Source: Streptomyces sp. NBC_01314
GTDB lineage: Bacteria; Actinomycetota; Actinomycetes; Streptomycetales; Streptomycetaceae
Reading direction: 5' to 3'
DNA length: 64,000 nt
Assembly: GCF_041435215.1 (NCBI RefSeq)
Contig: NZ_CP108394.1
Span: 7,130,001-7,194,000, forward strand
Under the pieces are notes generated by a model, which saw nothing but the letters and a program-made list of their open reading frames with translations, made no database searches and was not told the origin of the DNA. Positions 16,329-25,320 of this stretch are shown piece after piece. Within the stretch, counting starts at the first letter, position 1, and every line of letters starts with the position of its first letter. A program made the position numbers and the translations under genes.

Positions 16329-16985
16329 TCAGAGTTTACCGTTCACCGCGATCCCGTCATACTCTCGCTCCCGGATGTTGGCCTGCCAATAACCCCATCT
16401 CACGTTCGGGTCCCAGGTGTATACGTGACCGGCCTGGTTGAGGCCAAAGGTGCATGCCCTGTTCTGGTTGACCCATCCGCCCACATAGTCGCCCGACTTC
16501 CACCGACGCTGGACCACCTGCCACGGCTGACCAAACCCATTAGGGGGGACCGGTTGCTCGAATGTCTCCGTGGTGCTGATCGTGGACGACTTTTGGATCG
16601 AGGGGATGAGAGACAAAACGAAGTTGTACCACTTCTTGCTCGGCGAACTAGCGTTACCGAGGCTGACCTGACCACCTACAGCCCAACCAAAGCTTGTGGT
16701 CTTGTTTACGCTCCAGGAGTAATTGCAGTTGCCTGGAGAGTTGGATGCGCACTTCTTTTCAGTCCCCCTCCAGACCACGTCCTGCCAGCTGTTCGCGGCT
16801 TGCTGCCGCGCCACGGACCTGGCTTGCTCCTTGAATGAAGTAGCTTTCGGAGCGATTTGTACCTGGTCCGTGTCCGAGTCACGGAGGCAACCTCCCACCG
16901 CATGGGCAGGGTCCGCCGAGAAAAGAACCACGAAGGCTAGGAACGGAGCCGTGGCCAGTGGACGGGTCCACAACTTCTTGTTCAT
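16329..16985 (-). CDS. Low-GC secreted protein of unknown family
   Basis: 218 aa. Clear Sec signal peptide (1-29, MNKKLWTR ... ADPAHA). The mature part is rich in Ser, Thr, Asn, Trp and Gln with Cys pairs. It has a central Ser/Thr stretch (SSTISTTETFEQPVPP) and SWSVNKTTSFGWAVGGQVSL, a pattern reminiscent of the amphipathic hairpins of aerolysin/MTX-type pore formers; that is a resemblance by eye only. Start chosen at the ATG with GAGAGG 8 bases upstream. Codon use and base composition are clearly less GC-rich than all neighbours, which points to horizontal acquisition. Wedged between the IS and the csl-associated genes. Confidence 0.75.
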   Translation of the reverse strand: MNKKLWTRPLATAPFLAFVVLFSADPAHAVGGCLRDSDTDQVQIAPKATSFKEQARSVARQQAANSWQDVVWRGTEKKCASNSPGNCNYSWSVNKTTSFGWAVGGQVSLGNASSPSKKWYNFVLSLIPSIQKSSTISTTETFEQPVPPNGFGQPWQVVQRRWKSGDYVGGWVNQNRACTFGLNQAGHVYTWDPNVRWGYWQANIREREYDGIAVNGKL

Positions 16986-18001
16986 TCTCATCCTCTCTCC
17001 ACACGAAAAACCTGACGTATGCAGACAGGTGCGACTCTGCATGACAGGAATCACGTGGACATGATGGCACTACCGGGACCTCATCGCTCCCAATGCGTTC
17101 CAGCACGGAAGGAACCTCTGCATTCAAGGGGCGATGCCTTCTGACGTGATGAATATGGCACTCACCACTTACGCAGTCAACGCTGTCGGACAGTTTTGAG
17201 AGGGATTTCAGTGAGTGTGCAGGGAATGCATTTTTCGGGCAGCTGTAAACACCCCTTTCGCCCCTACGAAAAATGCCAGAGGGTGAGGAAAGAGGTCACG
17301 AAAAATGAAGGAGGGTACGCGAAGGGGACGGGAGTGGGTGGGGGGTGATGAACGGCTCCCAAAGAAGGTGGGGGGTCTTTGGAGATGGTTCCGCGAACGC
17401 GCAGGCAGGCAACGGCGGAAGAGGCGCGACATCGAGGGAAGGCGGCACTTTTGGCGTGCCTGTCCGAAACCCCCGTGCCTCGCTCTCCCATGTGAAGAAG
17501 TCGTGTGGGACTGGTCAAGCCTCAAGGGGGACTTCTTCGGGTCATGCGGCTCTGGTTCAGCGCTGATCATGCAGCCGGCGGGCCGGGCCGTCAAGGTTGA
17601 TCGCGAGCGGACTCAATGAACGAAACTCTACTCGGGAGTCACCTTGTGGAATTACTAAGCCGTTCGGTAACTACGCGCCCCCGCATGGGTGTTGCTCGCT
17701 TCTGACGAACCGTCACGGGGGGCCTGGGGCGGTCGCTCGCGACTCGACGCGGTCGTCGACCGGCGGTCGGCGGCGAGGCCGGGATGGCCGAGATGGCTGG
17801 GGAAGCCGGGAAGCCGGGAAGGTCGAGATCGTCGCCGACGGGAGCCGGCCCTAGTCCACGGGGCCGGTGCGGGCGAGGCGAGGGGACCGGTGGGCCGTGT
17901 ACATCATTTGGACCGTCAGCATGCGGCACCGGATGACAGTTGAGAAACTGACGGGCGTGCAGAAGCGTGGAATTCTTCGGTCGGTTCGCGAGGGGAATCG
18001 C
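16986..18001. other. Gene-free, partly low-GC region with promoter of the next gene
   Basis: About 1 kb without a convincing gene. 16986-17600 keeps the lower GC of the secreted-protein gene and contains only short, family-less open frames; it may be the rest of a transferred segment. Normal composition returns at about 17640, where TTGTGG (17644-17649), 18 bp and TAACTA (17668-17673) form a plausible promoter for the peptidoglycan-binding gene, giving a leader of about 320 bases. No known riboswitch fold was recognised in that leader. Confidence 0.45.
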
Positions 18002-19786
18002 ATGGAGACTCCGGTATTCGAGGAGATCGAACCGGGGGCCGATTGTGAATGCCCCGGTTGTGTCCACTGGCGGCGGGTCATGCCGTACTCGGCCCAGTAC
18101 GCCCATCTGAGTCACCCGGCGGCCAGAACCGTCAGGAACGCCCTTGTCGTGGCCACCGCCGCCGGTGCCGCACTCGGCGCGGGGCATGTCGTGCCGGCGG
18201 TCGCGGTGGCCCACGGCCCGGCTCATCCCGGTGGCGTTCCCGCAGGTGAGGGGCCAGATACTCCCCAGGGGAAGAAGGCTCCGCTGCACGGCCCCGGCGG
18301 TCGGCCCGCGGACGGGGAGGAGCCGCCGAAGGAGGTGATGACGCCGCCCGCCACCCGCGCCGAAATCATCAGGCGGGCCAAGACCTGGATCGCGGCCGAG
18401 GTGTCGTACAGCATGCGCGAGTACTGGTCCGACGGATATCGGCAGGACTGCTCGGGGTTCGTCTCGATGGCCTGGGGCCTCCCCGGAAACGAATGGACGG
18501 GCAGCCTCGACAAGTTCGCGCAGCGGATTTCGAAGGACCGGCTGGAGCAGGGTGACATGCTGCTCTTCCATAATCCGAAGGACCCTCAAACAGGCTCGCA
18601 CGTCGTCATTTTCGGCGGCTGGACGGACTACGCCGAGACCCACTACATCGCCTACGAGTCGACCCGTCCGTACGCCCGCAGGCGGGCCACCCCGTACGCG
18701 TACTGGGACAACGCGACCAGCTACGTGCCGTACCGCCACAGGGGACTGATCGGCGACGGCGCGGGCCGGCCGGACGACGAGCCGGACGCCTCCGGCCGCT
18801 CCGGTTCACCCGTTGCCCCGCCGGATAAGCCAGATAGGCCGAACGGGTCGAACGAGCCGGACAAGTCGGTTGCGAAGGGGGCCGCCGGGCCGGGTAGTGG
18901 CCGCTTCCCGGGCCCCGAGGCCTTCGGGTCCGGCGCGCACAACAAGTACGTCGCCCGGCTGGGGCAGATGCTGGTGCGGCGCGGCGGGGCCCGCTTCTGC
19001 AGCGGGGGACCGGGGCCGATCCGGTCGGAATCCGACCTCCGGGCCACCCTGGCGTTCCAGCGGGCGCAGGGCTGGTCGGGCCGCTTCGCGGACGGCATTC
19101 CGGGCCCGTTGACCTGGTCGTATCTGGTCACCGGGAGGGGCAAGGACATCCCACTGGCCGGGAACGCGGGTCCGAAGGGGAAGCCGGCGGTGCCCAAGCC
19201 GGCGGTGCCCAAGCCGGCGGTGCCCAAGCCGCCGACGCCCAAGCCACCGGTGGTCCACCGGCCACCGGGAAGCCCGGAAGAGCCCGCCACCTCCGTCACC
19301 TCCCGCACCTCTGGCGCAACCAGAGCACCCGGAGCTCCGGGAGAACCGACCGCGCCCGGCGAATCGAGGAAACCCGCCATGCCTGGTAAGCCCGCTGTCC
19401 CCGGTAAGCCCGCTCCCCCTGGTAGGTCCGCCATCCCCGGGAAGCCCGTCCCGCCCAGCGGGCCCGCCTCGCCCGGGGCCCCCGTCCCCGCCTCACCCGG
19501 AGCTCCCATGACACCCAGGGCTCCCGTGACGCCCGCCTCGCACGGTGTCCGGGGCTATCCGGGGCGCGGCATGTTCCGGCCGGGCGCGGACAACGCGTAC
19601 GTCACGCAGCTGGGGAAACAGCTGGTCAAGAAGGGGTTCGGCAAGTACTACACCTCGGGTCCGGGGCCGCGCTGGGGCGAGCCGGACCGGCGGAACGTCG
19701 AGGCGTTCCAACGGGCCCAGGGGTGGCGCGGCGGCGCGGCGGACGGCTATCCGGGCCCGGAGACCTGGCGTCGGCTCTTCTCCTGA
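18002..19786 (+). CDS. Membrane-anchored NlpC/P60-like protein with two peptidoglycan-binding domains
   Basis: 594 aa. N-terminal Cys-rich stretch (DCECPGC, 14-20), membrane segment (about 47-70), NlpC/P60-like papain-fold domain (about 118-240; Cys150 in DCSGF, His200 in GSHVVIF), then PG_binding_1 domains at about 315-375 and 530-594, each ending in PGPxTW. Between them is a Pro-rich linker with KPAVP repeats and collagen-like PGKP units. Predicted to bind or cut wall peptides outside the cell. AGGGG lies 7 bases before the ATG. It belongs to the conserved neighbourhood of cslA/glxA, so a role in wall remodelling at the tip is likely. Confidence 0.85.
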   Translation: METPVFEEIEPGADCECPGCVHWRRVMPYSAQYAHLSHPAARTVRNALVVATAAGAALGAGHVVPAVAVAHGPAHPGGVPAGEGPDTPQGKKAPLHGPGGRPADGEEPPKEVMTPPATRAEIIRRAKTWIAAEVSYSMREYWSDGYRQDCSGFVSMAWGLPGNEWTGSLDKFAQRISKDRLEQGDMLLFHNPKDPQTGSHVVIFGGWTDYAETHYIAYESTRPYARRRATPYAYWDNATSYVPYRHRGLIGDGAGRPDDEPDASGRSGSPVAPPDKPDRPNGSNEPDKSVAKGAAGPGSGRFPGPEAFGSGAHNKYVARLGQMLVRRGGARFCSGGPGPIRSESDLRATLAFQRAQGWSGRFADGIPGPLTWSYLVTGRGKDIPLAGNAGPKGKPAVPKPAVPKPAVPKPPTPKPPVVHRPPGSPEEPATSVTSRTSGATRAPGAPGEPTAPGESRKPAMPGKPAVPGKPAPPGRSAIPGKPVPPSGPASPGAPVPASPGAPMTPRAPVTPASHGVRGYPGRGMFRPGADNAYVTQLGKQLVKKGFGKYYTSGPGPRWGEPDRRNVEAFQRAQGWRGGAADGYPGPETWRRLFS

Positions 19787-19875
19787 CGCCTGCACCCGCC
19801 CCTCCGAAACCCGGACCACCACCCCCTCGAACGCTCTCACCACGGCTCTTCCTGCGCGGAGGCACGGAGGCACGT

Positions 19876-21021
19876 ATGAGTACGACCACCTCGACCACAC
19901 CGGAGCCCGAAGGGGCCGCCCGGCCCGCCCGGCTCATCCAGAACGAGACCACCACCGAGATCCCCGTGCATCTGCTGTTCCGGGACGACCCCGTCCCGGT
20001 GGCCGTACCGGTCATCCCCGCCGTCGTGGGCCGGCGGCGGGGCACCGGCGAGCAGCCGAGGGTGCGGCAGGGGCCCGCGTCCGCGAAGCCGCGCCCCGCC
20101 GTCGAGGTCGACCCCGAGCTGGTCGAGCGGCCGGCGCGGGTGGTGCCCGGGGTGGTGGGGGTGCTGGGCGGGGTGTGCGGGGTGGCCGGATGTGTCCTCA
20201 CCACGTGGTGGGCCGGGGCGTTGCCGGGGCTCGCGGTGCGGGCGCTCGGGCTGCCGGCCGCGTACGCGGGTGCCGGACTCGGCCCGGCGCAGTGGGCCGC
20301 GTACGCCGGGGCCGGGGCCCTGGCGCTGTTCGGGTTCGGCGGGCTGGCGCGGGGGCGGACCGGGCGGGCCTGGGTGCTGGGGCTCTTCGGGCGGTACCGG
20401 GGGACCGTCCGCCGCACGGGGCTGCTCTGGGTGAACCCGCTCGTGCTGCGCCGCCGGGTCGACGTACGGCTGCGGCACTGGCGGAGCGAGCCGATGGCGG
20501 CCGTCGACGCGAACGGGGTCGCGCTGCGGGTGGTCGTCCTCGTGGTGTGGCGGGTCAGGGACACCGCGCGGGCGTTGCTCGGGATCGAGGACCACGAGCG
20601 GTATCTGCGCGAGTGCGTGGAGGCGGCGGTCTCCCGGGTGCTGGCACAGCTGCCCGCGGACGTGCCGCCGGGCGCGCTGGTCAGGGACGCGACGCTGCGC
20701 AACACGGAGGCGGTGGGCGAGGCGCTGACCCGGCTGGTGGTGGCGGACGCGGCGCCGGTCGGGATGGAGGTGTTCTCGGTCCAGCCGACCCTGATCGAGT
20801 ACGCGCCCGAGGTGGCCGCCGTGATGCAGCGCCGCCGGATCGCCGCGCTCGACGCCCAGCACCGCGACACCGTCCTCACCTCCGTCGTCGACTCGGTCGA
20901 GGACACGGTGACCCGGCTGACCCTGCGCGGCCTGGTCGAGCTGGACGACTACGAACGCAAGGCGCTGGTGAAGGACCTGACGGTGGCGTTCTGCACAGGG
21001 CGGCGCGAAGTGTCGTCGTGA
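19876..21021 (+). CDS. SPFH/band-7 (stomatin-like) membrane protein
   Basis: 381 aa. Disordered N-terminus (1-80), two to three hydrophobic segments (about 83-160), then the SPFH domain (GLLWVNPLVLRRRVDVRLRHW ... VDANGVALRVVVLVVWRV) and a helical C-terminus. SPFH proteins scaffold membrane microdomains and flotillin-like assemblies; in this locus it may organise the tip glycan machinery (inference from gene order). ATG preceded by GGAGG at 19867-19871. Confidence 0.85.
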   Translation: MSTTTSTTPEPEGAARPARLIQNETTTEIPVHLLFRDDPVPVAVPVIPAVVGRRRGTGEQPRVRQGPASAKPRPAVEVDPELVERPARVVPGVVGVLGGVCGVAGCVLTTWWAGALPGLAVRALGLPAAYAGAGLGPAQWAAYAGAGALALFGFGGLARGRTGRAWVLGLFGRYRGTVRRTGLLWVNPLVLRRRVDVRLRHWRSEPMAAVDANGVALRVVVLVVWRVRDTARALLGIEDHERYLRECVEAAVSRVLAQLPADVPPGALVRDATLRNTEAVGEALTRLVVADAAPVGMEVFSVQPTLIEYAPEVAAVMQRRRIAALDAQHRDTVLTSVVDSVEDTVTRLTLRGLVELDDYERKALVKDLTVAFCTGRREVSS

Positions 21022-21070
21022 ACCACTGCAATTGGTATGGACATGTTCAGGGGTCGCTCATAATCTGGGA

Positions 21071-21086
21071 CTTGGTCTAGACCTGG
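21071..21086 (+). promoter_or_regulatory. DasR-responsive element (dre)-like site
   Basis: CTTGGTCTAGACCTGG contains the perfect core TGGTCTAGACC of the DasR consensus A(C/G)TGGTCTAGACCA(C/G)T; the outer bases deviate. It lies 33 bases upstream of the LPMO start, within the expected promoter, so GlcNAc/chitin-responsive repression by the GntR regulator DasR is predicted. Confidence 0.65.
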
Positions 21087-21118
21087 AAACATCCCCACGT
21101 ACTCCAGGGAGCGGCAGC

Positions 21119-21736
21119 ATGCGCAATCACGCGCGAAGCAGGACCAAGTGGTATGCGGCCACGGTCGGCCTCGCCACCACCGGAGCGCTCGTGCTCTCCA
21201 GCGGTGGCGCCAGCGGCCACGGCTACACCGACCTCCCCGTCAGCCGGCAGAAGCTCTGTCAGAACGGCACCGTCACCAACTGCGGCGACATCCAGTGGGA
21301 ACCGCAGAGTGTCGAAGGACCGAAGGGCTTCCCGGGCTCAGGGCCGGCTGACGGCCGGCTCTGCTCCGGTGGCAACAGCAGGTTCAACCAGCTCGACGCG
21401 TCGACAAGGCCGGGCGGCGGCGCCTGGCCCACCACCAGGGTGACGGGCAATCAGAACTACACGTTCCGCTGGCAGTTCACCGCCATGCACGCCACCACCG
21501 ACTTCAAGTACTACGTCACCAGGGCGGGCTGGAACCAGAACCACGCCCTGGCCCGCTCCGACCTCAACCTCACCCCGTTCTTCACCGTCCCGTACAACGG
21601 CCAGCGCCCACCGTCCACGCTCTCCCACACCGGCCGTCTGCCGTCCGGGCTGAGCGGTCACCACATCATCCTCGCGGTCTGGACGGTCGCGGACACCACC
21701 AACGCGTTCTACGCCTGCTCGGACGTCACCTTCTGA
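21119..21736 (+). CDS. lpmP: AA10 lytic polysaccharide monooxygenase
   Basis: 205 aa, single-domain secreted copper enzyme. Signal peptide 1-33 ends SSGGASG|HGYT, leaving the N-terminal His34 of the copper histidine brace; the second His is His124 in QFTAMHATTDF. Conserved Cys pairs and the closing NAFYACSDV are typical of AA10. Oxidatively cleaves chitin or cellulose. The position beside the cslA locus matches LpmP, reported to act in deposition of the tip glycan, while the dre-like site upstream suggests a chitin link. AGGGAG lies 7 bases before the ATG. Confidence 0.92.
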   Translation: MRNHARSRTKWYAATVGLATTGALVLSSGGASGHGYTDLPVSRQKLCQNGTVTNCGDIQWEPQSVEGPKGFPGSGPADGRLCSGGNSRFNQLDASTRPGGGAWPTTRVTGNQNYTFRWQFTAMHATTDFKYYVTRAGWNQNHALARSDLNLTPFFTVPYNGQRPPSTLSHTGRLPSGLSGHHIILAVWTVADTTNAFYACSDVTF

Positions 21737-21855
21737 GCATCGCCGCACCCGGCCCCGCGAGTTCTGAGCATCCCTTGAGCTGCGCGGGGCCCCCGCACGG
21801 GTACGTTCCCCACAAGCCGCCGACCAGGGCGGCGGCCGAACCGCGGGGGAACACC

Positions 21856-22323
21856 ATGGACGCCTTCTTCTACCTCATTCCCGGGGTCATCATGACCGTC
21901 ATCGCCTTCCAGGCGTACCGGGTGCTGCGCCGCTGGCTGCAGATCAGAAGCGCCTGGAACAGCGGCCTGACGGCCGAGGCGCGCTGTCTGAAGACGTTCA
22001 CGACGGTCAGCGAGAGCGTGGGTGAGCACAGCCGTGTGCGCACGACGATCCACCACGTGTACGAGTTCAGGACCCATGACGGCCAGGCCATCCGCTTCGA
22101 GGAGGAGGACGGGCCGATGACGACGGTCGAGGGCGACTTCGTCACCGTCTACTACACCGAAGGCCCGGACGTGGTGGCCACGGCCCACGAGCCCGGCCGG
22201 GTCAAGCAGGCGGCGGCCAGCCTCGGCCTCCTGAGCTTCCTCGGGGTGGCTTTCGCGTTCTGCGTCTTCTTCATGGTCACCTACCACCAGTTCTCCACGG
22301 ACACCTCCTTCCCGACGCCGTGA
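21856..22323 (+). CDS. DUF3592 membrane protein
   Basis: 155 aa with a membrane helix at each end (about 5-24 and 127-149) and a beta-rich domain between them (HHVYEFRTHDGQAIRFEEED ... VTVYYTEGPDV), the DUF3592 layout. Function unknown. Stands alone between the LPMO and the ligase gene; GGGG lies 6 bases upstream of the ATG. Confidence 0.75.
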   Translation: MDAFFYLIPGVIMTVIAFQAYRVLRRWLQIRSAWNSGLTAEARCLKTFTTVSESVGEHSRVRTTIHHVYEFRTHDGQAIRFEEEDGPMTTVEGDFVTVYYTEGPDVVATAHEPGRVKQAAASLGLLSFLGVAFAFCVFFMVTYHQFSTDTSFPTP

Positions 22324-22363
22324 CCCTCCTCAACTGACGGGACGTCAACTACCGTGCGCGGGC

Positions 22364-24010
22364 ATGGAGTCCACGACGCGCACGGTCGCACAGCTCGTCG
22401 CCGACCGGTGGGACGACCACCGGCCCGGGCTGTGGTTCGAGGAACAGGTCCTGACCCACCACGAGATCACCACCGGAGCCGCCGCCCGCGCGGCACTGCT
22501 CGCCGACCTCCTGCCACCGGCCGTCGAACCGCACATCGGCGTCCTCCTCGACAACACCCCCGAATTTCCCCTGTGGTTGAGCGCGGCAGCCCTCGCGGGC
22601 GCCGCCGTCGCCGGGATCAACCCCACCCGCAGGGGCCCCGAACTGGCCCGCGACATCCTGCACACCGAGTGCCGGGTACTGATCACGGAACGGGCGTACC
22701 TGCCGCTCCTCGGCGACCTGGAACTCCCTGACGTGCAGACCCTGGTGACGGACACTCAGGCCTACGCCGACCTCCTCGCCCCGTACGTCGGTGCCGCGCC
22801 CGACCCGACCCGGGCCACCCCCGCCGACCGCCTCCTCCTCTACTTCACCTCCGGCTCCACCGGCGCCCCCAAGGCCGCGATCTGCACCCAGGGGCGGCTC
22901 GCGGCGGCCGGGCGGGCGCTGGTGGACCGCTTCGGGGTGCGACGGGACGACGTGCACTACGTCTGCATGCCGCTGTTCCACGGCAACGCCGTCATCGCCG
23001 ACTGGGCCCCCGCGCTGGTCGCCGGAGCCGGGATCGCGCTACGGCGCCGGTTCTCCGCCTCCGGCTTCCTGGACGACGTACGGGCGTACGGGGCCACGTA
23101 CTTCACCTACGTCGGACGGGCCGTGCAGTACGTCCTGGCCACCGAGCCCCGCCCCGACGACCGCGACAACCCGCTGCGCATGGGCTTCGGCACGGAGGCG
23201 GGGGCGGTGGACGCGGCGGCGTTCGAGGAGCGGTTCGGGGTGCGGCTCGTGGAGGGATACGGGTCGTCCGAGGGCGGGGCGGCGATCCAGCGGACAGCCG
23301 GGGCGCCGCCGGGCGCGATCGGGCGGGCGGCACCCGGCGACGACCTCGCGGTGGTCGACCCGCAGACCCGCGAGGAGTGCCCCCCGGCCCTCCTCGCCGA
23401 CGACGGCCGTCTGCTCAACGGCACCGAGGCGATAGGGGAGTTGGTCAACCGCGGCCCCAACCCCTTCGAGGGCTACTGGCGCAACCCGGAGGCGGACGCC
23501 GCCCGCCGCCGCGACGGCTGGTACTGGACCGGCGACCTCTTCTACCGGGACCCCGGCGGCTTCCTCTACTTCGCCGGCCGCACCGACGACCGCCTCCGCG
23601 TCGACAGCGAGAACCTCGCCGCCGCCGTCATCGAGAACATCCTCGCCCGCTACGAGGGCGCCGAGGCCGTCGCCGTCTACGCGGTCCCCGACCCGGTCGC
23701 CGGGGACCAGGTCATGGCGACCATCGCGGGCGCCTTCGACCCGGACGGCTTCGCCGAGTTCCTCGTGTCCCAGCCCGACCTGGGCACGAAGATGACCCCA
23801 CGCTTCGTACGCGTCGTCCCGGCCATGCCCGTCACCGCCACCAACAAGATCCAGCGTGCCACCCTCCGCCGCGAGGGCTTCCGCTGCCCGGACCCGGTCT
23901 GGTGGCGCCCGCCGGGGAAGTGGGCCTACCGCAAGTTCTCCGCGGTGGATCTGGCCCGCCTGGTGACGGAGTACCGGGCGCGGGGGCGGGAGGAGTTGTT
24001 GGCGAGGTAG
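22364..24010 (+). CDS. Fatty-acid/carboxylate-CoA ligase (FadD17-like)
   Basis: 548 aa ANL-superfamily adenylating enzyme. ATP/AMP motif LLYFTSGSTGAPKAAI, YGSSEGG, GWYWTGDL and the C-terminal catalytic Lys in TNKIQR are all intact. Activates a carboxylic acid to acyl-AMP and then acyl-CoA. The overall pattern (FGTEAGAVDAAAFEERFG, PDPVWWRPPG) is that of FadD17-type ligases; chain length cannot be read from sequence. No ribosome site is visible, so translation may be leaderless. Confidence 0.85.
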   Translation: MESTTRTVAQLVADRWDDHRPGLWFEEQVLTHHEITTGAAARAALLADLLPPAVEPHIGVLLDNTPEFPLWLSAAALAGAAVAGINPTRRGPELARDILHTECRVLITERAYLPLLGDLELPDVQTLVTDTQAYADLLAPYVGAAPDPTRATPADRLLLYFTSGSTGAPKAAICTQGRLAAAGRALVDRFGVRRDDVHYVCMPLFHGNAVIADWAPALVAGAGIALRRRFSASGFLDDVRAYGATYFTYVGRAVQYVLATEPRPDDRDNPLRMGFGTEAGAVDAAAFEERFGVRLVEGYGSSEGGAAIQRTAGAPPGAIGRAAPGDDLAVVDPQTREECPPALLADDGRLLNGTEAIGELVNRGPNPFEGYWRNPEADAARRRDGWYWTGDLFYRDPGGFLYFAGRTDDRLRVDSENLAAAVIENILARYEGAEAVAVYAVPDPVAGDQVMATIAGAFDPDGFAEFLVSQPDLGTKMTPRFVRVVPAMPVTATNKIQRATLRREGFRCPDPVWWRPPGKWAYRKFSAVDLARLVTEYRARGREELLAR

Positions 24011-24081
24011 GGCTGGGCATACCTCCCGAACGCCCCCTGCGCATATGGCCGTCGCCCGCCGCCCCCGCATACCGTGAACTC

Positions 24082-25320
24082 ATGATCCGAACGGTCGTAC
24101 GGGATGTGTGGCGCGCGGTGGCCTACCTCGTGAGCGGTGTCCTGGTCGGCTGCCCGCTGCTCGTGGTGTTCCTGGTCCTGGGCACGCTGGGTCTCGCCCT
24201 GGCCCCGGTTCTCGTGGGTCTGCCGCTGCTCGCCGTGGCCGTCCTGTCGGGCATCCCCGTCGGTGCGCTCGAACGGCGGCGGCTGGCCCTCACCCGCACT
24301 CCGGCGCCGCCCGACCCGCACGCCACCCCTGCCGAGCCCGGTCTCGCCGCGTGGGCCCGGCTGCGGCTGGCCGAGCGGGCGACCTGGCGGGAGTTGGCGT
24401 ACACGGGGCTTTTCGGGTTCGTGCTGTGGCCGCTGGACGCGCTCGTGCTGTTCGGGGCGCTGGGCATGCCCGGCGCGCTGATCGGGGCGCCGGTGCGGCT
24501 GGCGACGACGGGCAGTGCCGGTGGCGACGCGCGGATCGCCAAGCTCTGGCTGATCGACTCCTACGGCCAGGCCCTGTGGTGCACGGCCCTCGGCGTCGTC
24601 CTCCTCCTCGCGCTGCTGTGGCCCCTCGTCCAGTACGCGCGGGCCCGCGCCGCGCTCGCCCGGCTGCTGCTCGCGCCGAGCGAGGCGGAGGCGCAGCGGC
24701 GGCTGGCAGAGGTGACACGGTCGCGGGCCCGGCTGGTGGCGGCCTTCGAGGCGGAGCGGCGCCGGATCGAGCGCGATCTGCACGACGGGGCCCAGCAGCG
24801 GCTCGTGTCCCTGAGCATGACCCTTGGCCTGGCCAGGCTGGACGCCCCGCCCGAACTGGCCGACCGGCTGGCCACCGCCCACCGGGAGGCCGACGAAGTC
24901 CTGGGTGAACTCCGCGAGTTGATCCAGGGCATCCATCCCCAGGTTCTCGCCGACTACGGCCTGCCGGACGCCCTCGCCGACGCGGCCGACCGTTCCGCCG
25001 TACCCGTGGAGGTGGACGTCGAACTCCCGCGTTTCACCGAGTCCGTGGAGTCGGCCGCGTACTTCGCGGTCCGGGAGGCGCTCGCCAACATCGGCAGGCA
25101 CAGCGGGGCGGACCGGGCGTGGATCAGCGGCCGGTACGCGGGCGGGCGGCTGCGGATGGAGGTGCGGGACGACGGGACGGGCGGCGCCGACCCCGCGCGG
25201 GGCACGGGCCTCACCGGGCTCGCCGACCGGCTCGCCGTGCTCGATGGGAGACTGTCCGTCCACAGCCCGGCCGGCGGCCCGACCGTCCTGTCCCTGGAGA
25301 TCCCGTGCCCGCAGCGCTGA
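24082..25320 (+). CDS. Two-component sensor histidine kinase (NarL/DesK type)
   Basis: 412 aa. The N-terminal half is a membrane sensor with about four helices. A HisKA_3 dimerisation domain (phospho-acceptor His in RDLHDGAQQR) and a HATPase (FAVREALANIGRH, RDDGTGGADPARGTGLTGL) follow. Senses an unknown envelope signal and phosphorylates the regulator encoded next to it; the genes overlap by 16 bases. Confidence 0.9.
   Translation: MIRTVVRDVWRAVAYLVSGVLVGCPLLVVFLVLGTLGLALAPVLVGLPLLAVAVLSGIPVGALERRRLALTRTPAPPDPHATPAEPGLAAWARLRLAERATWRELAYTGLFGFVLWPLDALVLFGALGMPGALIGAPVRLATTGSAGGDARIAKLWLIDSYGQALWCTALGVVLLLALLWPLVQYARARAALARLLLAPSEAEAQRRLAEVTRSRARLVAAFEAERRRIERDLHDGAQQRLVSLSMTLGLARLDAPPELADRLATAHREADEVLGELRELIQGIHPQVLADYGLPDALADAADRSAVPVEVDVELPRFTESVESAAYFAVREALANIGRHSGADRAWISGRYAGGRLRMEVRDDGTGGADPARGTGLTGLADRLAVLDGRLSVHSPAGGPTVLSLEIPCPQR

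Noticed and set aside
17305..17619. Possible 104-aa gene in the low-GC gap
   Set aside because: No ribosome site, no family, and biased Arg/Gly/Trp composition; competing frames on both strands are equally long.
17674..18001. c-di-AMP (ydaO) riboswitch before the wall-protein gene
   Set aside because: Streptomyces wall hydrolase leaders often carry it, but the conserved motif blocks could not be found here.
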